Shown piece after piece: positions 41,822 through 53,127 of a stretch of DNA of 64,000 bases. Below the pieces are notes generated by a model. The model was not told where the DNA came from. It made no database searches and saw only the letters and a program-made list of their open reading frames with translations. The stretch's first letter is position 1. Each line of letters starts with the position of its first letter. The position numbers and the translations under genes are program-made. Where the stretch lies: contig CM037878.1 in assembly GCA_021292165.1 (NCBI GenBank), positions 6,991,857-7,055,856 of the forward strand, given 5' to 3'. This DNA comes from Shinisaurus crocodilurus. Taxonomy: Eukaryota > Chordata > Lepidosauria > Squamata > Shinisauridae.

Positions 41822-41946
41822 GGGTGCAATCCTATGCAAGTTTAGACAGAAAAAGGGCCTTCTACTCCCCAGCTCTGCTGGCTGGGGCATGCTGGGAGCT
41901 GTAGGCCTTTTTTTCTGTCTAAACTTGCATAGGATTGTGCCTTAAA
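41822..41946. mobile_element. Foldback MITE family B, copy 3, nearly perfect
   Basis: Ends TGCAATCCTATGCAAGTTTA and AACTTGCATAGGATTGTGCC; arms with AGACAGAAAAAGGGCCT and the inverse. Confidence 0.92.
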
Positions 41947-42586
41947 GGACTTTGCAAGTTAAACACACCAGCATGGGGGCACCTTTTTTGCCATTTTTTT
42001 AAATATTGGCTCCAAACAAGTATGCCCGAAGAAGTCTCCTGTGCAAACTGTAAAGCTCCCTGCCATTAAAGATCTACAGAGTGGTAAAGGAGGTGATCTT
42101 GTTTGTGTTGTGTGTGACACTTTGGGAGAATTATAGCAGCACAACAGAAGCAGTGGTGTGGGTAAGAATGGCATTTTCCCAGCACTCTTTTGATTAATTT
42201 TGTTGGGACTTGAAAAAGATGCTAGGAGAGGATATATTGTTGAGTAATATCCTTCCTATCTCACGTTAGTGAGATCAGCAGAGTAGAGTCCCTTTCCAGC
42301 TTAAAAGAAGCTTAGATTTGGCTAGTGTTAGCCAGTTAGCATTTGGTGATCCAGGATGTTTTAAGGCAGACTGGATTTCCCTGGTTTTGCCCCCTTTTCT
42401 CTCCCTCAGAACAATAATCAGAGACACAGTCTTGTAAAAGTTAAAAGTAACATTTACTCACTCAGATTATGCAGTTTCATTCAGGCAGGCTTAAAAGATG
42501 TTTCTTACAGTTGGTACAAGTACATTTGGAAATACTTGGGGTCTGAACTTGTGGAGTTCAGACCAGCAACTCTGGTTACATGCTGC
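41947..42586. other. No feature recognised
   Basis: Unassigned sequence without gene or repeat that I can name. Confidence 0.45.
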
Positions 42587-42672
42587 TGTTAGAACAGTGT
42601 TTCTCAACCTTGGGTCCCCAGATGTTTTTGGCCTACAACTCCCAGCATGCCCCAGCCAACACTGTGTTAGAA
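42587..42672. mobile_element. Foldback MITE family A, copy 9 (right arm lost)
   Basis: Element 42,595-42,664 ends directly in AACACTG after the left arm. Perfect duplication TGTTAGAA on both sides. Confidence 0.93.
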
Positions 42673-42779
42673 CAACGTAGAGGCAACAACTCATACAACC
42701 ACACACTCAGAGTCCCAGCAGAAAGAGGAAGAGTTGATAGTAAGTGGTTGGTGTTGGTTATTTTATTGTATTGTTATGC

Positions 42780-42890
42780 TTACTGTATATGTTATTTGTC
42801 CCGCCCTTTGGTATAAGGGGCGTTATAAATAAACGTTTATTATTATTATTATTATTATTATTGTTATTATTATTATTATTATTATTATAG
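42780..42890 (+). mobile_element. LINE 3' tail with (ATT)n
   Basis: GTCCCGCCCTTTGGTATAAG, CGTTATAAATAAACG and then ATT repeats at 42,838-42,888: like an L2-type end. Body not recognised. Confidence 0.5.
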
Positions 42891-43204
42891 CTACGCCCAC
42901 TTCCTGTTGAAGCTCTGCTAATTATACAATGAGTACCTTCTAGGGAATCCACCCTAGAAGGTACCAGTGATCTTAACCATTTCACCCAACTACCTGGTGA
43001 AACATGAGCCATAGGTTTTGACTGCAATCTTTTATTTATTGGTATTTACACAGGTCCCAGCCTCTAAGGAGCTCCAGAGGGAGGAGAGGAAGAAGCAAGA
43101 CTAGAAAGAAGGATGAGTGTGGAACAAATGCCATGACATGTACCTAAAATTTGGTTGCAATTCAGAATCAGGAGGAGGGGTCTGAAACGAGGAAGAGAGG
43201 CACC

Positions 43205-43326
43205 ACATGAAGCAAAGACAGACATCTGTCAGAGATGCTTTGACCTAGATTCCTGCATTGAGCAGGGGGTTGGACTCGATGGCCTTGTAGGCCCCTTCCA
43301 ACTCTACTTTTCTATGATTCTATGAT
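43205..43326 (+). mobile_element. CR1 LINE 3' UTR
   Basis: ACAGACATCTGTCAGAGATG, CATTGAGCAGGGGGTTGGAC and the ending TTTTCTATGATTCTATGATA. Very short 5'-truncated copy. Confidence 0.9.
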
Positions 43327-43612
43327 AAGACTCCAATTAAGGCTTGAGCACTGGGTTCCTCATAACAGAGGCCAGCCTAAAGACAGACAGCCATAACTGC
43401 TCCCAGCAAGACAGCCAGAACCTGTGATGGATCACTGTGAGCATAATTGTGTGATGCATGTTCCCACGGCTTAAAGAAAATCACCGTCTCCTGCATCCAG
43501 CCAGCCTCTTCCTGCAATTGCGTGACAGGGGAAATATATTGACTAAAAAGGATAGGAACAGTTCCACCTGGTGGACAGAGGAAGCCCCTGCATTCCAGCA
43601 CAATCCCGCAAA

Positions 43613-43752
43613 AGCCAGAGTCCCAGTGTTCTCCAACCTTGGGTCCCCAGATGTTTTTGGCCGACAACTCCCAGCATGCCCCAGCCAGCTATGCTGGGAG
43701 TTGTAGGCCAAAAACATCTGGGGACCCAAGATTGGAGAACACTGAGCCAGAC
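43613..43752. mobile_element. Foldback MITE family A, copy 10
   Basis: Element 43,624-43,744, short loop between arms. Flanks AGCCAGAG (three bases before the element) and AGCCAGAC agree at 7 of 8, so an extra TCC may be at the left end. Confidence 0.85.
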
Positions 43753-43785
43753 AGACAAACCAACAGCAGGTCAAGGGATTCCTAA

Positions 43786-43946
43786 ACCCAAGATGAGCCA
43801 AAAACAAATTCACACTCTCCGCTCAACATCTCCAGATTGAAGGTGCTGTCTTTGATATTTAAAGCCTTAAATAGCTTTGATCCAGGATATCTTGGCTCAC
43901 CCAAGATGAGCCAAAAACAAATTCACACTCTCCGCTCAACATCTCC
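43786..43946 (+). repeat. 48-bp perfect direct repeat within L2-like sequence
   Basis: 43,786-43,833 and 43,899-43,946 are identical (ACCCAAGATGAGCC ... CTCAACATCTCC). Between them is L2-like sequence (AAGGTGCTGTCTTTGATATT, GATCCAGGATATCTTGG). Confidence 0.95.
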
Positions 43947-44055
43947 TCTGCCACTTTTGATGGCAAATATTCCTCTGTTCCGTGGATGCACAAATATTTC
44001 ATATTTCTTGGTGCTCAGTACAAGGGTTTCGCAGCAGCAGCCAACCTTTCTGTAT

Positions 44056-44081
44056 CATTTATTTATTTATTTATTTATTTA
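44056..44081. repeat. (TTTA)n microsatellite
   Basis: About six TTTA units. Confidence 0.9.
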
Positions 44082-44393
44082 CTCGCGCGTGTGAATATAC
44101 AGGCCACATTTCTGTCATGTGGTCCCTCAAAGTGGATTACCATCACATATTTAAAATATGATAAAACTCTTTACTTTCTAAATAATAACAACAACTACTA
44201 CTACTACTACAGGACTTGGTTGAAGACAGAAGCCACTCAATAACAGAATTCCATGCAATGTACCCCCCCAAAAAAAAAAAAATTCTTGGAGTTCAGGGGA
44301 TTGGTGGAATAAATGTGTTTTTACTAACCATCTGAAAATGTAAACAGAGCAGGCCTGACAGATCTATCTTGGGGGGAAAGGTGTTCCATAATC

Positions 44394-44765
44394 ATCATCA
44401 TCAGGCGATCACTCGTGACCGAGTAAGATTGTCTTCCGGGATAAAAGGAGGAAATTCTAAAGAAGATTGTGTAGACTCTAGCGATGGGTCCGTAAGTGAC
44501 TGTGGAGGCCAATTCTAGATCCACACAGCTTCCCACAGTGAGGACACAGGTTACCAGATAGAAGATGGTCCTGTAAAGGATTCATTTGACGTGCTTTTCG
44601 CTTAGCACGTTTCTCCCTTTCACCTTGCACTCGGGCTTCTTCAAAGTCCATGGAACCTTTGTGAAAGGCCAACCTCCATTTAGATCGTTCATGGGCCAGA
44701 GCTTCCCAGTTTTCGATGTTTATATTGCATTTTTTTAGATTAGCCTTATGAACATAATACAGGTG
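44394..44765 (-). mobile_element. RTE-like LINE 3' end
   Basis: Minus-strand copy of the family at 37,626: the frame to 44,478 again ends with CPHCGKLCGSRIGLHSHLRT, followed by the CTCGGTCACGAGTGATCGCC motif and GATGAT repeats at 44,394-44,404, the true 3' end. Confidence 0.88.
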
Positions 44766-44799
44766 ACACCGGGGGGGGGGGGCACGAGAGGACCTAAAC

Positions 44800-45075
44800 T
44801 TTCTTCCCAAGACCTAAACTCATAGGAATGTATGGTGGGGGGAGCATGAGAGAAAGCCTTTCCCAAGATATCCTGGATCAAAGCTATTTAAGGCTTTAAA
44901 TATCAAAGACAGCACCTTCAATTTGGCCCTGGAGAACACTGACAACTAGTGGAGTTCATAAATAACAGATGTAGCCACAGACAATAGCTGAACTGCACCT
45001 TTCTAGACCAGATGATGCTACTGCACTGTCTTCGAGGGCAGCCCCACATACTGCAAATTACAGTAGTCAAGTCAT
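44800..45075 (-). mobile_element. L2-like LINE fragment, inverted partner of 43,841-43,896
   Basis: CCAAGATATCCTGGATCAAA and GCTTTAAATATCAAAGACAG on the + strand are the inverse of 43,850-43,895, followed by further L2-like sequence (CTAGTGGAGTTCATAA). Confidence 0.6.
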
Positions 45076-45106
45076 AAGGCTACCACCTCTCTGGTCTCTA
45101 GAAACA

Positions 45107-45264
45107 CTGGCTCAGCTTGTCTGAGTGTGGAAAGTTAAGCAGGGTCAGGCCTGGTTATTACTTGGATGGGAGACCCCTCCTCTAGTTTCCTGCATTGAGC
45201 AGGGGGTTGGACTCGATAGCCTTGTAGGCTCCTTCCAGCTCTATGATCTATGAAATCTATGAAG
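45107..45264 (+). mobile_element. 5S-CR1 SINE, copy 4
   Basis: Slightly 5'-shortened head TGGCTCAGCTTGTCTGAGTG, AAGTTAAGCAGGGTCAGGCC, TGGATGGGAGACC; tail to TATGATCTATGAAATCTATG. Confidence 0.9.
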
Positions 45265-46195
45265 TAGTGCACTAGCCTATACAGATGATGCTGGGCTGTG
45301 GAGTGGTTAAATGGACGTGGTTGTCAGTGGACAGCCAAAAGCAAGATTGAGATGTATCTAGATTATTCATTTCATCCCGAATTACCTAGAGAGGGTATGT
45401 CACTACTCAGTCAACTACCTTGGTAGATTTAAACGTGGTCTATAATTCCCTAGCAAGGACAAGAGGGTAGTGTCAACGAGACTGTTTCTTCAGCAATGAT
45501 CTTACACTGGTATTTTTAAAGGACAGATGGTACTTCTCCTTCCCGCAGATATTATTTAATAATGCCCAAAATGAAATTTAATAGCAAGTCCTTACAACGC
45601 AAGGTTCCAGCAGGCACATGGTAGGGTGAAGATCACTAACCTCATTCTCTGCCCCCGCCCCATTTGTCAACAAAACCTGATCCAGTGTAACATGGCAAGA
45701 GAAGATTTTGAAGGCTCTGCTGTGTGACTCTCTCCCTAGAAGGACAGAATAAGTCAGCACAGACATTAGGTTTTTTTATCCACGAAGTCCCCAGCAAACA
45801 TTTCCAGGCATGCTGTTGTTGTGGCTGCTAAAATCCCAGTAGGAGGATTAAACAGTATCTGACATGTAGTCTTAAATATTTGAAAAGATTTGCAACTGAC
45901 ATGCAATAGCAGTTGGTATCAGGCAGCTAACATACAGCAGAATCTAGTAAAATTTTAGATGGGTTTCCGACAGTCAATTAGAACAGGTGAATTTCAACAC
46001 CACAACCCCCAGTTCCAGATATGTGGAGACTCAGTCATTACTCAAGGGTAAAATAAATGCACTCGTCACCTGCTCAGGGAAGGCTTTAACTGGCAACAGC
46101 TGGGCCCTGGCAAGCCCTGGCACCAACTAAGCCCTGAAGGGAGCCAAATGGCAACTTCCTGCAACTAATAAGAGGTGGGAGAAGGGCAAAATAGT
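45265..46195. other. No feature recognised
   Basis: Unassigned sequence, no coding similarity. Confidence 0.45.
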
Positions 46196-46199
46196 GCAT

Positions 46200-46687
46200 G
46201 AAGAGCCCTGCTGGATCAGACCCAGGGTCCAACTAGTCCAGCATTCTGTTCACACAGTGGCCAACCAGATGACCCCATCATCTGGGTCATGAGTGCAACA
46301 GCACCCTCCCGTACAATCCACCCCGCACACTCAGGTCCTCTGGGAAGAATTTACTTCAGTCAGCCAAAACTAGGCTGACGGGTACTACCCAGAGGACCTT
46401 TTCTTCTGCTGCTCCCAGATTATGGAATGGCCTGCCAGAGGAGATTCGTCAGCTCACCAGTCTTTTGGAATTTAAAAAAGCCATAAAGACTGATCTCTTC
46501 CGGCAGGCCTATCCGGCGGAATTTTAGGTTGCCTTTAAGATGTTTTTACGATGTTTTAATGATGTTTTAATGATGTTTTAATGATGTTTTTAATATGTTT
46601 TAAGATGTTTTAATAGTATGTATTGTGTATTTTATATTTTTGTTGTTCCCCGCCTCGATCTAGATGGAGAGGCGGGTAAGAAATAAA

Positions 46688-46720
<33 letters not shown>

Positions 46721-47450
46721 GAGTGCAACAGCACCCTCCTGCCCATGTTCCCCAGCAACATAGGCATCCTGCCTCTGATGCTGGAGGAAGCAAATAGCCA
46801 TCAGGACTAGTAGCCACAGATAGCCTTCTCCTCCATGAATGTGTCCAATCCCCTCTGAAAGCCCTCCAAATCGGTGGCCATCCCTACATCTTGTGGAAGT
46901 GAATTCCATAGTTTAACTCTGCACTGTGTGAAGAAGTCCTTCCTTTGATCTGCCCTGAATCTCCCACCAATCAGCTTCATGGGATGACCCCGTTGGGTTC
47001 TAGTATTATGAGAGAGGGAGAAAAATGTCTCCCTGTCCACTTTCTCCACACCAGGCATAACTTTGTACACCTCTGTCAAGTCTCCCCTTACTCGCCTTTT
47101 TTTTCTAAGCTAAACAATCCCAGCTGCTGTAATTTTTCCTCATAAGGGAATTGCTTCATCCCTTCTTTGCACTTTTCCAACTCTACAATATCCGTTTTTA
47201 GCTGCAGTGACAAGAACTATACTCAGTATTCCAAGTGTGGTCATACCATAGAATTGTAGAAGGGCAGCCTGATCTTGGCGGTTTTATTTTCAATTCCTTT
47301 CCTAATTATGCCTAACATGGAATTTGCCCTTTTCACAGCAGCTGCACACTGGGTCGACATTTTCATCGGGCTGTCCACCACAATCACCCCAAGATCTCTC
47401 TCTTGGTCAGTCACTCCTAGCTCAGATCCCATCAGGCAATGTCAGCGTGG
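46200..47450 (-). mobile_element. L3-like CR1 LINE ORF2 end, with nested L2-like insert
   Basis: Minus strand: 47,241-47,432 gives DQERDLGVIVVDSPMKMSTQ and AVKRANSMLGIIRKGI; 46,807-47,079 gives VEKVDRETFFSLS and GGRFRADQRKDFFTQCRVKL. Typical CR1-group ORF2 end. The 3' part is split by the insert at 46,310-46,718. Confidence 0.88.
46289..46739 (+). mobile_element. L2-like LINE 3' end with 21-bp target duplication
   Basis: Insert 46,310-46,718: ORF2 end, 3' UTR and (TTA)n tail, close relative of 21,268-21,835. The 21 bases ending in CAACAGCACCCTCC and starting ATGAGTG occur at 46,289-46,309 and again at 46,719-46,739. Confidence 0.92.
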
Positions 47451-47565
47451 AGCACTCCTGTGTTATTCCAGTCCTTGTGAGCCAGAGATTAAACACCTCT
47501 GTGTCCCTTCTTCCTGTCTCTGGCCAGGATGAAACGGCAGCAACATGAAGTACACTGCAAGGGTA

Positions 47566-47660
47566 CACAGGGGTTTTGGACTCCAACTCCCAGAAGCCCC
47601 TGCCAGCATGGACAATGGTCAGGAATGCTGGGAGTTGACGTCCAAAACATCTGGGGACTG
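47566..47660. mobile_element. Foldback MITE, older relative
   Basis: TTTTGGACTCCAACTCCCAG and inverted CTGGGAGTTGACGTCCAAAA around a GCCAGCATGGACAATGGTC loop. Confidence 0.75.
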
Positions 47661-48024
47661 GGGATCTACTTTCTGCCTACCCTTGAAGTACATGACATTC
47701 TCAGAGAACACGCTTATCTTCCCCCACAGACCCAGCTCGGCGGATAATAAAGCGGTTCTGCATATCTCCTCTTGGGCTGAAGGGGGAGCCCTCGGCCAGC
47801 CAAAGACAGAGAAGCAAAGGGGTGAAGGAATTCTTTTCCAGGGATTCAGAGAGATTGTGTTGCCACAGTTAGTTAGTTAGTTGTTAGTGTGTGAGTGTGT
47901 GTACACACACAAACTATGGCTGTCGCCGGATTAAATAAACCCTAGTCAATTAATGGATTGATTACATTTGCATATGGATAAAACAATGCTTCTGAGGAAA
48001 AGGTCAACTTCACGTTTGGGTGTT

Positions 48025-49312
48025 CATAGAATCATAGAATCATAGAAAAGTAGAGTTGGAAGGGGCCTACAAGGCCATTGAGTCCAACCCGCTGCTCAGT
48101 GCAGGAATCCAGGTCAAAGCATCCCTGACAGATGATTGTCCAGTTGCACCTTGAATGCCTCCAGACTGGGAGAGCCCACCACCTCCCTACATAGTTGATT
48201 CCATTGTCTTATTGCTCTAACAGTCAGGAAATTTTTCCTGATGTTTAGGTGGAATCTGGGTTCCTGTAACTTGAGCCCATTATTCCATGTCCTGCAAACT
48301 GGGATGATCGAGAAGAGATCCTGGCCCTCCTCTGTGTGACATCCCTTCAAGTACTGGAAGAGTGCGATCATGTCTCCCCTCAATCTCCTCTTCTGGAGGC
48401 TAAACATGCCCAGTTCTTTCAGTCTCTCCTCATAGGGCCTTGTTTCCAGTCCCTTCATCATACTTGTTGCCCTCCTCTGAACCCTCTCCAGTTTGTCTAT
48501 GTCCTTCTTAAAGTGTGGTGCCCAGAACTGGACGCAGTACTCAAGATGAGGCCTAACCAGTGCCGAGTAAACGGGAATTATCACTTCCCGTGATTTGGAA
48601 GCTATACTTCTATTAATGCAGCCCAAAATTGCATTTGCCTTCTTTCCAGCCACATCGCCTTGCTGGCTCATATTCAGTTTGTGATCTACCACAATTCCAA
48701 GATCCTTCTCACTTGTAGTATTGTTGAGCCAAGTGTCCCCCACTCTGTAACTCTGCATTTGGTTTCCTCTCCCTAGGTGCAGCACTTGGCATTTATCCCT
48801 ATTAAATTTCATTCTGTTGTTTTCGGCCCAGCGCTCTAGCCTATCGAGATCGCTTTGAATTTTGTTTTTGTCTTCCAGAGTATTAGCTGTTCCACCCAAC
48901 TTTGTGTCGTCTGCAAATTTGATAAGCATTCCCTGTACCTCCTCATCCAAGTCATTAATAAAAATGTTGAAGAACACTGGGCCCAGGACCGAGCCCTGAG
49001 GTACCCCGCTCGTTACCTCTCCCCAGTTTGAGAAGGAACCATTGATAAGCACTCTTTGAGTCCGATTCTGTAGCCAATTGTGGATCCACTTGATAGTTGT
49101 TCCATCCAGCCCTCTTTTAGCTAGCTTGCTAATCAGGATATCATGAGGCACTTTGTCGAAAGCTTTGCTGAAGTCCAGATATATGATGTCCACAGCATTC
49201 CCACAGTCCACAAGGGAGGTTACCCGATCAAAAAATGAGATCAGATTAGTCTGGCAGGATTTGTTCTTGACAAATCCATGCTGGCTTCTAGTAATCACTG
49301 CATTGTTTTCAC
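48025..49312 (-). mobile_element. CR1 LINE, 5'-truncated, reverse transcriptase frame open
   Basis: Minus strand. The frame is open from the left end of CR1 homology at about 49,310 to the stop at 48,114, nearly 400 codons. It holds RT motifs IIYLDFSKAFDKVPH, TSGVPQGSVLGPVFFN and FADDTKLGG, followed by the CR1 C-terminal domain (RRATSMMKGLETRPYEERL, RAIRQWNQL). 3' UTR ends in ATAGAATCAT octamers at 48,025-48,048. The upstream endonuclease and ORF1 are absent, so it cannot move by itself. Codons before 49,310 in this frame are host sequence. Confidence 0.95.
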
Positions 49313-51125
49313 TACACCAACCATGCACAAGGGGGGGGCAGCTGGTTTGGAGAAACTCCAAGGTTTGTGAGAGTACACAAACTTGAGGGGGGCGGACCCC
49401 AAGAAGGGGGGGAAATCCAAAACAGCCCAATGGGAAGGACTGGGCATGCTCAGTGGCCACACGACGTGGAAGGGAGGGGAGGCAGAAAACTGGGGGTGGA
49501 ATGGAGTATCCTGGAAGAGGGCCTGGCTGGCTAGAACCATGAACAGGAGCATGCCACGCTGCAACATTTTGTCGCAGGTCCCGCTTGTCTAGTCGTAATA
49601 ATTGATGGACCGATGGTCTGATTCAGGGTAAAGCAACACTGCGAGAAGCATTCCTTCTTCAAAGATAGCATCTGCAATCTTCAGGTTTATAAATACCTGT
49701 GTTTTTTTAAAGGGTTTTTTTTAAAAAAAAACCAAACCCTGCTACCTGATTAATTTGGGACACCTATTTAGTCAATCAAAATTGCTTGTTTGTTTGTTTG
49801 TTTTTTAAATGGATCAATCAACTAAACGTTGCCGCTATCATTGGTCCAGGGCCATGGGTAGCACTTTACAACATATGTAAAAGGAGTACTTCCCTGCCCC
49901 AAGGAGCTTCCACAATCTCAGGTTTGGCAGCGAGAAGAGGCTGCAGAGGGAGAGGAGGAGGGCAGGGGAACAAGCGACGTGTGTAAGCAACTGCGCCAGT
50001 CACCCACATTCAGAGGCTTCATTAGGATGAGGAGGACTAAATTGTCACGCCAAAAGCATTGTAGAAAAAGTGGCTTTTGAAGGGAGGTAGAGAGAGGCAG
50101 CTTTCCCCAAACTGCTGCCCTCCGGATGTGTTGGACAACAATTCCCATCGTCCCCAGCCAGCATGGAAGGAGGTGGGAGGGTGAGTCTAACCCTTTCCCA
50201 GCATGACGCAGCTCTGATCAAGACACCCCACCCCACTCCAGAGCTGCTATTAGCCTCCTCCAAGGGGAAAACATCTGGGCAAGAGTCCGTGGTCCCCCCC
50301 CCCAGGACTAACAACATCTCCAGATATGGAGCTCCAAAGGGATGTGCTATTTTGCCCTTTCGATATAAGCCTGCGCGCAAGGCCTTGTGTCTTTCATATA
50401 CAACACCTTGTAGCCACAGGCAGGAACCCTAGAAATGAGAAAAAGGATTAGTCTGCAATGAATAATATTTAAACAAGGCAGCATATTCTTGATGCCGGTG
50501 TGTTCAAAGTGGCAAGTGTGGCCGTCCCGCTGTAACATGTAGAAACATCAAGAAGAAACATATAATCCGTGATATATTTACTGTCAAGGCTGCTGGGGCA
50601 GTGGCCACCTGTACCCAAATCTTTTCTACACAAGGCACTTATTGCAGACCCGTGATTCTTTACCCCCAAAGTTGTTTCCGAGTTCTTTAGACAACATTGT
50701 GATCCTCCATTTTTGCTTCTGTTTTTTCAGAGCACTTTCCCAGGCGGGTTTAGAATGGAAAAAATGAGGTATTATTTCTGAACACGCTGTTTCTACTGGT
50801 GTATTTGCGCTATTCCACTACAGCACAGCTCCACCTAGAGATTATGTAGTAGAAAAGCAGGAAAGGAAAAGCTCTTTCTGCTGAGCTCGGATCTCAATTT
50901 TGCGAAGAAACTGAAAGTAGATATGGCGGATTAACAGCCTGGTGTAGAAAAGCTCTTTTATCTTCCAGTTCAAGGTCCCTCGAGTTGGTAGCCTGAGCTA
51001 GGAATGCAGGAAGCACTGCTCTGTTGACCAGTTAAAGGCAGAAGACTCAGCTCCAAGTATTTATACCAGACCTGGCCAATCCAGAGGCCTCACACTGCCT
51101 GCCAATCACAGGGGCTGTTGTTGCT
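49313..51125. other. No gene recognised; repeat scraps
   Basis: 49,596-49,645 (GATGGACCGATGGTCTGATT) is a type 2 SINE scrap; 50,096-50,172 (CAGCTTTCCCCAAACTG, CGGATGTGTTGGACAAC) is half of an older foldback MITE. Elsewhere nothing is assigned. Confidence 0.5.
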
Positions 51126-51129
51126 CACC

Positions 51130-51360
51130 ATCATTCCTTTCTATGCCTGAAGAGGGCTTTGAGGCCAGCCGGTAGCAGGGCCTTTTCTATTGTGGCACCC
51201 TGCCTTTGGCATTCTCTCTCTCCACCTGCAGTGTGAGAGGTGCCGTCCTAGATAGTGTTTCGGAACCTATTGAAAACGCATCTGTTTATCCTGGCATTTG
51301 CTGATTTTCATACCTAGCTTGGTATTAAAAGCACCACAATAGGTGGTGGTATAGAAAATA
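51130..51360 (+). mobile_element. L2-like LINE 3' end, old
   Basis: GGGCCTTTTCTATTGTGGCA, TTTGGCATTCTCTCTCTCC and GTGGTGGTATAGAAAATAAT follow the usual L2 C-terminal and tail order. Confidence 0.65.
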
Positions 51361-51462
51361 ATAACAGCAACATCTGGCTGCAAATGGAGGGGGGAAGGAT
51401 TGATTTTTTTTCTTCCAGAAGCCCTGTAAGTACATTAATGGTGGAAACCCATCCTAATACAG

Positions 51463-52040
51463 TACAGTCATGCCTTGGATTGAAAGCATAATTCGTTCCG
51501 GAAACGTGCTTGTAATCCAAAACACTCTTATATCAAAATGAAATTCCCCCAAATTTCAAAAATTCCCCCAAAAATATACCAAGTCAAAACCCAGACTGGA
51601 ATGGGTCTAGATAATCAGTATCCTCCAAGAGAGCCAGTGTGGCGCAGTGGTGTGAGAGTGTTGGACTGGGACTCGGGAGATCCGGGTTCTAGTCCCCGCT
51701 TGGCCATGAAACTCACTGGGTGACTTTGGGCCAGTCACGGACTCTCAGCCCAACCTACCTCACAGGGTTGTTGTGAGGATAAGATGGAGAGGAGGAGGAG
51801 GATTATGTAAGCCGCCTTGGGTTCCTTGTAGGAAAAAAAGGCGGGGTATAAATAAATAATTTAAAAAAATAATAAAAAAAATTGTACAGAGATTTTTAAT
51901 TTAAGCCGTACTACGGTACTTGTATTGCAAGACGTCGCTTGTATATCAAATAAATAAATAAATAAATAAATATTTAAAATTGTGCTTGTCTTGCAAAACG
52001 CTCTCAAACCAAGTTACTTGCAATCCAAGGTATTACTGTA
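51463..52040. mobile_element. Mariner/Tc1-like MITE carrying a SINE
   Basis: Element 51,465-52,038, inverted ends CAGTCATGCCTTGGATTG and CAATCCAAGGTATTACTG, TA on both sides as target duplication. Internal TCGTTCCGGAAACGTGC is typical of this superfamily. Interrupted by a SINE. Confidence 0.82.
51631..51893 (+). mobile_element. tRNA-SINE (type 1), full length, inside a mariner MITE
   Basis: GAGCCAGTGTGGCGCAGTGG, GATCCGGGTTCTAGTCCCC, CAACCTACCTCACAGGGTTG, GCCGCCTTGGGTTCCTTG and an A-rich tail. Confidence 0.92.
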
Positions 52041-52761
52041 CTGTATTTATTTTTGTAAGCGTCAAGGAAATTGACAAGACTTTTCCTCCAGCTCTGCAGT
52101 GAGACCAGCGAAGCCCCATAAAATTGTCAAAACTTAACTTTGTCAATTTCAAGAAGCTTCACTAGACACCCTCCAGCCACATCAGCCATGCCCCCCCCCC
52201 GTCCCAGGTGAGGCACTGCAGTCTGTCTGTACACTCCTGCAAGGATTGTGCTGCAAACACAAGACAAAAAATGGGACCACAACAGAGGGGGGGGGGGACG
52301 CAGGAATGCAAGGGAGTGTGTCTGGCTTCTAAGGAATAAATGAGTGAGTGAGTGGAGAAAATGGCTAGTGTGGAAGCACCCCAAGGAGAGACTATGCTTA
52401 TTCCTGCAAAAGTGTTAGTTTGCTGCTAAATGGATGCTTACGGCATTGCCCTCAAATGAATGGTCAAATAAGTGATGGAACAGAGCCAAATTCCTGAGGC
52501 TTACAAAATGCATACATCTGAGACAAAACACTGTTGTTGTGTGTTCCCCACTCGCTGAGCAGTTGGGAGATGCCAGGGGCAGCACACAGCCCAGGGAAGT
52601 CTGGTTTCCGTCGGATGAGAGATAGAGCACTCGGGACACATGCTATTTTTGAAATGTTTTACTTATTTCCACATTCGCAAGCAGGGCAAAAGTGGAGCCA
52701 ACAGCCAAGCAAGCAACGGGCACTCCTGTCAGATCTCCTAGCCCACGTACGATGCCCAGAG
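52041..52761. other. No feature recognised
   Basis: C and G homopolymer runs near 52,190 and 52,290; otherwise unassigned. Confidence 0.45.
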
Positions 52762-53083
52762 AGAAACATCCTGCAGTTGTGTTTGTTTAAAAAATACAAA
52801 AGAATTGATTGTGAATTTGTTAACAGCAGCAAAATTAATGATAGCTAGGAATTGGAAGGTTCAACATGTGTTTTCAATTAATGAATGGTATACAGAGGTA
52901 TGGGATATCGCGTTAAATGATAAATTAACTTGTAATATTACCGTAAGTGTCAAAAAGGACAATTGGAGAAAGACACCTTTGTGAACATTTGGGGCAAATT
53001 TTTGGATTATGTGTTGGTAAAGGGGAGGGGGAACAAACCTTGTCAAGATTTGTTATATTTTTGGAATATAGAATAATAGCTTG

Positions 53084-53127
<44 letters not shown>

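Noticed and set aside
43786..43946. 48-bp direct repeats as a target-site duplication
   Set aside because: Too long for the LINE or DNA families here, and the enclosed segment has no element ends.
49313..49460. First 50 or so codons of the 448-codon frame containing CR1 RT
   Set aside because: CR1 similarity begins near 49,310; upstream codons are host sequence read through by chance.
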